From Bacteroidales bacterium (GTDB lineage: Bacteria; Bacteroidota; Bacteroidia; Bacteroidales; UBA932), in NCBI GenBank assembly GCA_009774765.1, contig VSOK01000058.1, forward strand, positions 1 to 11,242: a DNA stretch of 11,242 bases, read 5' to 3'. Shown one piece after another: positions 6,536 through 11,242 of this stretch. The notes beneath the pieces were generated by a model that had not been told where the DNA came from, made no database searches, and saw nothing but the letters and a program-made list of their open reading frames with translations. The position numbers and the translations under genes were made by a program. How positions within the stretch are numbered: the first letter of the stretch is position 1; the number at the start of each line of letters is the position of its first letter.

Positions 6536-7111
6536 TTATTCTCCGCCTCTTGCAGCCTGTGCTGTAGCACGGGTAGGACGAACTGAGCAGATGATAGTCG
6601 CTTTAGGGGAAACGATTGTCACACCCTCATAATGAAGGTCACCGGCAACGATCTGTTTTCCGATTTTCAGTTCTGTAGTATCTACCTCAAGAAGGTCCGG
6701 AAGCATATCGAGGCTTGCGCTGATACGGAGCTTGCGGCTTGAAACGAGAAGTTTACCTCCGAGTTTCACACCCTCTGAGTGACCGGTGATCTTGACAGGA
6801 ACGTCGATTGTTACAGGCTTGTCAGCTGATACTGCGAGGAAATCCACGTGGAGAGCTTCATCTGTTACAGGATGATACTGAACTTCGTGAAGAACTGCGA
6901 GGAATTTCATCTCTCCGAGATCCAGGTCGATGATGTATGAGCTTGGAGTGTGGGTTACTGTCTTGAGATCTTTTGCATCTACAGTAAAAAGAACATTCTC
7001 CATTCCGAGGCCGTAGAGGTTGCAAGGAACGAGTCCTTCTCTTCTGATGCTTTTTACCACAGCCTTGTTGCCTACCTGACGAGGCTGGCCTTTAAGTTCA
7101 ATGTGTTTCAT
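6536..7111 (-). CDS. rplY: Ribosomal protein L25 / general stress protein Ctc
   Basis: This 191-residue protein is the long (Ctc/TL5-type) form of bL25. The N-terminal part (about 1-90: MKHIELKGQPRQVGNKAVVK…, …VPCNLYG…, …EVQYHPVTDEALHVDFLAV) is the 5S-rRNA-binding L25 domain. The rest (about 95-180, from VTIDVPVKITGHSEGVKLGG) is the TL5/Ctc C-terminal beta domain (PF14693). A short Ala/Arg/Gly-rich tail ends the protein. It stabilises 5S rRNA in the large subunit. It is followed by pth after 25 nt. The leader upstream contains a perfect 26-bp palindrome, a second hairpin and two TAnnTTTG elements (see those entries), so expression may be controlled there. Confidence 0.95.
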   Translation of the reverse strand: MKHIELKGQPRQVGNKAVVKSIRREGLVPCNLYGLGMENVLFTVDAKDLKTVTHTPSSYIIDLDLGEMKFLAVLHEVQYHPVTDEALHVDFLAVSADKPVTIDVPVKITGHSEGVKLGGKLLVSSRKLRISASLDMLPDLLEVDTTELKIGKQIVAGDLHYEGVTIVSPKATIICSVRPTRATAQAARGGE

Positions 7112-7137
7112 TGTTTTTTATGTTAAAATGTGTTACT

Positions 7138-7145
7138 CAAAAATA
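7138..7145 (-). promoter_or_regulatory. Candidate proximal -7 element for rplY
   Basis: On the minus strand TATTTTTG (7145-7138) fits TAnnTTTG and would start transcription near 7131, 20 nt before the ATG. No TTTG-like -33 element sits 19-21 nt upstream. That position is occupied by the far half of the 26-bp palindrome, which also overlaps this element. It may be a regulated promoter, or just the AT-rich flank of the palindrome. Confidence 0.4.
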
Positions 7146-7167
7146 TTTCCGGATATCCGGAAATATT
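7142..7167. repeat. Perfect 26-bp palindrome upstream of rplY
   Basis: AATATTTCCGGAT (7142-7154) is followed directly by its exact reverse complement (7155-7167), centred on GGATATCC. There is no spacer and no mismatch. As RNA on the minus strand it can fold into a hairpin ending in a short T-run (ATATTTTTGAG), as in an intrinsic terminator. As DNA it could be an operator for a dimeric regulator over the rplY promoter. Confidence 0.8.
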
Positions 7168-7180
7168 CTCCCATTACACC

Positions 7181-7199
7181 AAAAGCGGCAGCCGCTTTT
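7181..7199 (-). terminator. Short GC-rich hairpin after the C11 protease gene
   Basis: AAAAGCGGC-A-GCCGCTTTT is a perfect inverted repeat (7181-7199). As RNA it gives a stem of about 8 bp with a 3-nt loop, and on the minus strand it ends in CCGCTTTTGG. It begins 41 nt after the C11 protease stop and can serve as its terminator. If rplY is transcribed from 7209-7216, it would lie at the very 5' end of that leader instead. Confidence 0.55.
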
Positions 7200-7208
7200 A
7201 TGGGGCTG

Positions 7209-7216
7209 CAAATGTA
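7209..7216 (-). promoter_or_regulatory. Candidate distal -7 element for rplY-pth
   Basis: On the minus strand TACATTTG (7216-7209) fits TAnnTTTG, with TTTC 18 nt upstream (7238-7235) as a weak -33 match. Transcription would start near 7203, giving a leader of about 90 nt that contains both hairpins before the L25 ATG at 7111. Confidence 0.45.
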
Positions 7217-7240
7217 GACAAAAAATCCGATTCCGAAAAA

Positions 7241-8554
7241 TTATTTTACCAATGCTGTGGCTTTGTTCCACGCAAGTTCCCTGTAATACGATTCAAGGTA
7301 GCTGTTTCCGTATGCTCCCTGATGAGCCGGAAGATACATACTCAGTCCGCAGTATGTGCTGATGACAAATCCCGGGTAAGGGTTGTCCGGACGCGATGCA
7401 AGAAAAGTCTCTGTCGCAGCCTTGTATATTACACATCTGTCGAGAGCCGCCTTGAACTCATCCATTTCCTCGCTGGTGCATCCGAGATTCTCCACTATGC
7501 TGAGCAGGTCGTAGAACCAGTGGTAGTCGTATGAATAATATTGCTGGACATCATCCGGGCTGATGCTGTCAAGGTTGTTCCTGTATTTCTCAAAGAGATT
7601 CCTGCATACGGAAGCCAGCTCTTCAAGCGCGGAGCAGTCAGTCAATGCGATCGTAGCGGAACGGTATGCTCCCTCGAGTCTGTTGTAGTGCTCGAAATAA
7701 TTGCTGCACAGTCCTTTGAGGTCTGCATAAGGTCTGTTATGAAGAAATCTGACCATTGACTTGTAATCCATTCCGTCAGCAAGCACTTCTGCCGGGGATG
7801 CTACGATATATTCCGTCTTGTCCCGAAGCTGGTATGCAGTCTCGATTCCGCTGACCAGACAGCAGTCAAAGACTATATATTTGAGTTTCATCGGAATAGC
7901 CTGCGCGAAATCTTCAATCTGCATCTCATATGCTTCTCTTCCGGATATGGCTTGTCCGATGCTTCTGGTCATAGGTGTCCCTGGAATATGTTCTTTTTCC
8001 TTGAAAGGGACTGATTCCGGATGACTGCAGATGTCCGCCTTGCGGTATCTTGGAGAATTTCCCTGCTGCTCGTATACTTTTGAATTGGAGTAATAGCCTG
8101 CAGGAAGATATCCTGTGGCGTGTGATGAGAATATCATACCGTATTCATCGGCAGGGAAGTTGTCTTTTACATAATTTAACACTTCATTCATTGTATTTGC
8201 TAAAGCAAATTTTTTTTCATAAGGAAATGTCTTGAGTGTGTCAACTATAGTTTGACCATATAGATTTCTATATGGATAGAGTATACGTCCACCAGTATAT
8301 ATTAATATTGCATCTGCTTGTTCATCGTTGGTATGGAGTGATGTGTACCTGATTAACTCATCTATATCTCGCTTCAATTCTGTTGCAATGTTGTTCTCAC
8401 CAACTGAATATAAAATTAGAACTTTTCTGTCGCTATAAAAGATGTCAGGGATGGTTTTGTGCCTGTGGAAAGCAAGATCGCAACCTACAAATGACAATGC
8501 TGCAGCTATAAGAGCGATGGTTATAGCGGTTTGTCTGACCTGGTATGTTTTCAT
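7241..8554 (-). CDS. Clostripain-like (C11) cysteine protease lipoprotein
   Basis: With the start at 8554 the product has 437 residues. It begins with a lipoprotein signal (MKTYQVRQTAITIALIAAA) whose lipobox (SFVGC) ends at Cys25. The body is a clan-CD caspase-like fold of the clostripain family (Peptidase_C11, PF03415). A hydrophobic strand ends in the catalytic His (IFSSHATGY, His145). A second strand ends in the catalytic Cys (IVFDCCLVSGIETAYQL, most likely Cys232, the C of the family's DxC motif), followed by YIVASPAEV. It is therefore probably a surface or periplasmic peptidase of Arg/Lys type. An in-frame ATG at 8566 would add MMNF. I prefer 8554 because a good -7 element ends 5 nt before 8566, which would leave that start without a leader. 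Codons ~32-131 (nt 8161-8460) are strikingly AT-rich. The gene diverges from the DPP III gene. Confidence 0.88.
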   Translation of the reverse strand: MKTYQVRQTAITIALIAAALSFVGCDLAFHRHKTIPDIFYSDRKVLILYSVGENNIATELKRDIDELIRYTSLHTNDEQADAILIYTGGRILYPYRNLYGQTIVDTLKTFPYEKKFALANTMNEVLNYVKDNFPADEYGMIFSSHATGYLPAGYYSNSKVYEQQGNSPRYRKADICSHPESVPFKEKEHIPGTPMTRSIGQAISGREAYEMQIEDFAQAIPMKLKYIVFDCCLVSGIETAYQLRDKTEYIVASPAEVLADGMDYKSMVRFLHNRPYADLKGLCSNYFEHYNRLEGAYRSATIALTDCSALEELASVCRNLFEKYRNNLDSISPDDVQQYYSYDYHWFYDLLSIVENLGCTSEEMDEFKAALDRCVIYKAATETFLASRPDNPYPGFVISTYCGLSMYLPAHQGAYGNSYLESYYRELAWNKATALVK

Positions 8555-8570
8555 AAAATTCATCATTATG

Positions 8571-8578
8571 CAAAAGTA
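8571..8578 (-). promoter_or_regulatory. -7 promoter element of the C11 protease gene
   Basis: On the minus strand TACTTTTG (8578-8571) fits TAnnTTTG. Transcription would start around 8565, so translation from 8554 would have a leader of about 10 nt and translation from 8566 none. No convincing -33 TTTG is seen 19-21 nt upstream. Confidence 0.6.
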
Positions 8579-8675
8579 TTAATTTTTTCCCAATGTGGAT
8601 CAGGACAAGGTGTCGGATTGTTCGGCTTTGGATTTAATTATATTTTTGCGATTATACACCTGTTTTGGGTATTTA

Positions 8676-8706
8676 TTTCAAAAAACTATTTTGATTCCTA
8701 TCTTTG
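8676..8706 (+). promoter_or_regulatory. Promoter of the DPP III gene
   Basis: TTTC (8676-8679), 19 nt of spacing and TATCTTTG (8699-8706) fit the Bacteroidetes -33/-7 pattern with one mismatch in the -33 box. Transcription would start near 8712, about 49 nt before ATG 8761. This rules out any start codon inside the promoter, such as the TTG at 8704. It lies in the 206-nt divergent gap between the C11 and M49 protease genes, which otherwise holds only AT-rich sequence. Confidence 0.65.
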
Positions 8707-8760
8707 CAGGTCATCAGGTATGATATGGCATACAGGGAAAATGTTTTAAATTTATATAAT

Positions 8761-10764
8761 ATGAAATTATTGAAAATGTTGGTTTTAGGTGGTATCGTGG
8801 CCGCATCCTCATCGTGCTGCGGCACTTCGGAAAAGCCTGAAGGGAATTTCAGGTATCTGATTGATGAATTTGCGGATCTGAAAGTGATGAGATATCAGAT
8901 TCCGGGATGGGATGAACTTTCTCTTCAGCAGAAAGAATATATCTATCATCTCGGAGAGGCGGCAAAATATGGCCGTGATATAATCTGGGCGCAGAACTGC
9001 GAAGTCAACCTGCCTGTAAGGAAGGCCGTGGAGGATATTATAGCCAATTACAAAGGCGACAGGGACTGCAAGGATTTCCAGGACTTTATCGTATATGCGA
9101 AGAGACTTTTCTTCAGCAACGGCATACATCATCATTATGGTGAGGAGAAGTTTTTCCCGGAGTGCAGCAGGGAATATTTCGACGGACTGCTGGCATCTCT
9201 CGGATACGGCAATGTACGTGACGAACTTCTGGATGCAATATATGATCCTGAATTTATGCTTCACAGGAAATCCACGGACCCGGCATCGGATATAGTGGCG
9301 GCTTCAGCAGTCAATTTCTATGACGGGGTGACCCGTGAAGAGGTGGAGGCATTCTACTCCGCTATGGCTGATCCGGATGACAGGACTCCGGTTTCATACG
9401 GTCTGAACAGCAAGGTGGTCAAAGGACAGGACGGTGTCATCCGTGAAGAGGTATACAGGATAGGAGGTCTGTATGGCCCTGCTTTGGAAAAGATCGTGGC
9501 TGAGCTGGAGAAGGCTGCCGTGCTTGCGGAGAACGATTCACAGAAAAAATATATCGCCACTCTCATTGAATACTACAGGACCGGTGACCTCAGGCTTTGG
9601 GATGAATACAATATCGAATGGGTGCAGGAGACAGCAGGTACAGTGGACTTTGTAAACGGTTTCGTTGAGGACTACAATGACCCTCTCGGACGCAAGGCCA
9701 CCTGGGAAGGTCTTGTGAACATTAAGGACCATGCCGCTTCCGGGCGCACGGAGCTTATAAGCGCAAATGCACAGTGGTTCGAGGATCATTCTCCTGTGGA
9801 TGAAAGATTCAAGAAGAAAGAGGTCAAGGGCGTGTCCGCAAAGGTAATCAATGCCACTACTCTTGCCGGGGACTGCTATCCGGCACCTCCGATCGGAATC
9901 AACCTTCCGAATGCGGACTGGATCAGGAAGGATTATGGTTCGAAGTCAGTGACCATCGCCAACCTTACAAGGGCATACGATCTTGCCGCTCAGGAATCCC
10001 CGAAGAGCACTTTGTCGGAATTCGCTTTCTCTGATGAGGAAATCAAGGCGGCCAAGAAATACCTGGCAATCACCAATGAAGTGCATACCGATCTTCACGA
10101 GTGTCTCGGACATGGTTCCGGCCAGCTTTTGCCCGGTGTTCCTGCAGGTGCTTTGGGTGAATACAGCTCTACCCTTGAAGAGGCTCGTGCAGATCTGTTC
10201 GGGCTTTATTATATGGCTGACCCTAAACTTGTCGAACTTGGTATTCTGCCTGATGCCGAGGCTTACAAGCCGGAATATTCCAACTATATACGTAACGGTC
10301 TGATGGTTCAGTTCAGCAGGGTGGAGCTCGGCAAGAAAAATACCGAGGCGCACATGCAGAACAGAAAGCTCATAGCTGAGTGGTGCTATGAAATGGGAGC
10401 AAAGGACAATGTCATAGAGAAAGTTGTCCGTGACGGGAAGACATATTTTGTGGTGAATGACTATGATGCTCTCCGCGGTCTTTTCGGAGAACTGCTTGCC
10501 GAAGTCCAGAGGATCAAGTCGGAGGGTGACTATAAGGCAGGAAAGGCTCTGGTGGAGAAATATGCAGTGAATATCGACCCTGTGCTCCATAAGGAAGTCA
10601 AAGAACGTTATGCTGCCTTGGCTCTAAAGCCTTACGGCGGTTTCGTGAATCCTGACATTGTCCCTGTCAAGAAATTCGGCAAGGTTGTGGACTATGATAT
10701 AGTCTATACTGACGATTACCTCGGACAGATGATGGAATACGGCAGATTGTATTCTACTCTTTAA
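8761..10764 (+). CDS. Dipeptidyl peptidase III (M49) lipoprotein
   Basis: From ATG 8761 the product is 667 residues. A short lipoprotein-type signal (MKLLKMLVLGGIVAASSS) ends at Cys19-Cys20, so the enzyme is probably lipid-anchored in the envelope. The M49 zinc site is plain: HECLGH at 446-451 (His446 and His451 ligands, Glu447 catalytic) and EEARAD at 473-478 (Glu474 third ligand). The family removes dipeptides from the N-termini of short peptides. The Cys inside the first motif is also found in the characterised Bacteroides thetaiotaomicron DPP III, and the residue numbers differ by only two. ATG 8725 is in frame and would add 12 residues. The signal sequence and the promoter position favour 8761. 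It is followed after 23 nt by xerD, and no terminator is seen between them. Confidence 0.95.
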   Translation: MKLLKMLVLGGIVAASSSCCGTSEKPEGNFRYLIDEFADLKVMRYQIPGWDELSLQQKEYIYHLGEAAKYGRDIIWAQNCEVNLPVRKAVEDIIANYKGDRDCKDFQDFIVYAKRLFFSNGIHHHYGEEKFFPECSREYFDGLLASLGYGNVRDELLDAIYDPEFMLHRKSTDPASDIVAASAVNFYDGVTREEVEAFYSAMADPDDRTPVSYGLNSKVVKGQDGVIREEVYRIGGLYGPALEKIVAELEKAAVLAENDSQKKYIATLIEYYRTGDLRLWDEYNIEWVQETAGTVDFVNGFVEDYNDPLGRKATWEGLVNIKDHAASGRTELISANAQWFEDHSPVDERFKKKEVKGVSAKVINATTLAGDCYPAPPIGINLPNADWIRKDYGSKSVTIANLTRAYDLAAQESPKSTLSEFAFSDEEIKAAKKYLAITNEVHTDLHECLGHGSGQLLPGVPAGALGEYSSTLEEARADLFGLYYMADPKLVELGILPDAEAYKPEYSNYIRNGLMVQFSRVELGKKNTEAHMQNRKLIAEWCYEMGAKDNVIEKVVRDGKTYFVVNDYDALRGLFGELLAEVQRIKSEGDYKAGKALVEKYAVNIDPVLHKEVKERYAALALKPYGGFVNPDIVPVKKFGKVVDYDIVYTDDYLGQMMEYGRLYSTL

Positions 10765-10787
10765 AAGACTGGGAAAGGATATAGTAG

Positions 10788-11242
10788 ATGGATGGCAGGA
10801 TCATAAAGGATTATGCCTATTATCTGAAGATAGAGCGTGCGATGTCACCGAATACGGTGGTATCCTATTGCTCTGATGTGGAGTCTCTTGCCCGCTGGAC
10901 TGCTGCGGAAGACGCCGTACATGACAATGTTCTGGTCAAAATGACCCGGGATGACATTGTCGGATATATGCAGAGCCGTACAGACATCTCAAAGCGTTCA
11001 CAGGCAAGGATACTCAGCTCTTTCAGGTCCTTTTTCAACTGGATGATTATGGAGGGCTATACCGGTGAAAATCCTTGTGACGGCATAGATGCCCCGAAGC
11101 TCGGACGTTACCTTCCTGAAGTGCTGTCTGTGGAGGAAGTGGATGAAATCATGGAGTCGTTGTCCATTGATTCCTGGAACGGTATAAGGGACAGGGCGAT
11201 CCTTGAATTGCTCTACGGCTGCGGACTGAGGGTGTCTGAAGC
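10788..11242 (+). CDS. xerD: XerD-type tyrosine recombinase, 5' part
   Basis: The first 151 codons are present and the gene runs off the window. Residues ~5-90 form the N-terminal SAM-like core-binding domain (IIKDYAYYLKIERAMSPNTV…, …LSSFRSFFNWMIMEGY…NPCDGI). The catalytic domain begins near VLSVEEVDEIMESL. The first catalytic arginine is Arg148 in LYGCGLRVSE, the same position number as in E. coli XerD. The remaining catalytic residues (K, HxxR, H/W, Y) are beyond the edge. Family role: with a partner or alone it resolves chromosome dimers at dif. It starts 23 nt after the DPP III stop, so it may be co-transcribed. No att-like repeats or integrase cargo are visible, which supports a housekeeping Xer over a phage integrase. 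Confidence 0.9.
   Translation, partial: MDGRIIKDYAYYLKIERAMSPNTVVSYCSDVESLARWTAAEDAVHDNVLVKMTRDDIVGYMQSRTDISKRSQARILSSFRSFFNWMIMEGYTGENPCDGIDAPKLGRYLPEVLSVEEVDEIMESLSIDSWNGIRDRAILELLYGCGLRVSE

Noticed and set aside
6085..6567. Open frame of 160 codons on the + strand opposite pth.
   Set aside because: It is antisense to a fully conserved peptidyl-tRNA hydrolase and has no family likeness.
7130..7534. Open frame of 134 codons on the + strand spanning the rplY upstream gap and the end of the C11 gene.
   Set aside because: Most of it is opposite the protease coding sequence. It has no signal or motif and runs through the palindrome and hairpin region.
8809..9264. Open frame of 151 codons on the minus strand opposite the start of DPP III.
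   Set aside because: It is a shadow of the M49 gene, with no promoter or domain.
9946..10590. Long open frame (214 codons) antisense to the DPP III gene.
   Set aside because: It lies entirely opposite the catalytic part of a clear M49 gene, has no recognisable domain or promoter, and is Cys/His-rich in the way of a shadow frame.
10788..11242. Tyrosine recombinase as integrase of a mobile element.
   Set aside because: The sequence and the Arg148 position fit housekeeping XerD. No tRNA, direct repeats or cargo genes are visible.

Overview
The window looks like an ordinary chromosomal segment of a member of the Bacteroidales (Bacteroidota). Several things point there. The protein families include a PCMD-domain secreted protein, a 57-residue Hc1-type histone-H1-like protein, a lipoprotein DPP III with an HECLGH motif, and a YtxH/holin-like pair. 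There are no Shine-Dalgarno sequences of note. Several promoters fit the Bacteroidetes TTTG-N19-TAnnTTTG pattern. Base composition is moderate, roughly 45-50% G+C by eye in most genes. I cannot fix the genus. No rRNA, tRNA, CRISPR array, insertion sequence or prophage was found.

Layout, left to right. (1) The 3' end of an FtsX/LolE-like ABC permease on the + strand runs to a hairpin terminator at 867-907. (2) A compact minus-strand cassette at 906-1677 encodes a YtxH protein, a two-helix DUF1469 ('phage holin family') membrane protein and a small YqjK-like protein. (3) A minus-strand pair at 1762-4397 encodes a secreted M6 metalloprotease and, 2 nt behind it, a 136-residue lipoprotein. (4) A divergent PCMD-domain secreted protein lies at 4441-5409; its promoter overlaps the start of the M6 gene. 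(5) Minus-strand housekeeping genes follow: hc1-like at 5664-5837, pth at 5941-6510 and rplY/ctc (L25) at 6536-7111. The L25 gene has a leader carrying a perfect 26-bp palindrome and a second hairpin. (6) A C11 (clostripain-like) lipoprotein protease at 7241-8554 (-) diverges from a DPP III (M49) lipoprotein at 8761-10764 (+). (7) The 5' end of xerD lies at 10788 to the window edge.

Functionally the window mixes translation housekeeping (L25, Pth), chromosome maintenance (Hc1-like, XerD) and envelope functions (LolE-like permease, YtxH cassette). It also holds an exported proteolysis/glycan group: M6, C11 and M49 peptidases plus the PCMD protein. I found no clearly new defence or mobile system. 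The items most worth a second look are the perfect palindrome before rplY, the protease/lipoprotein pair, the AT-rich block inside the C11 protease gene, and the YqjD-E-K-like membrane cassette.
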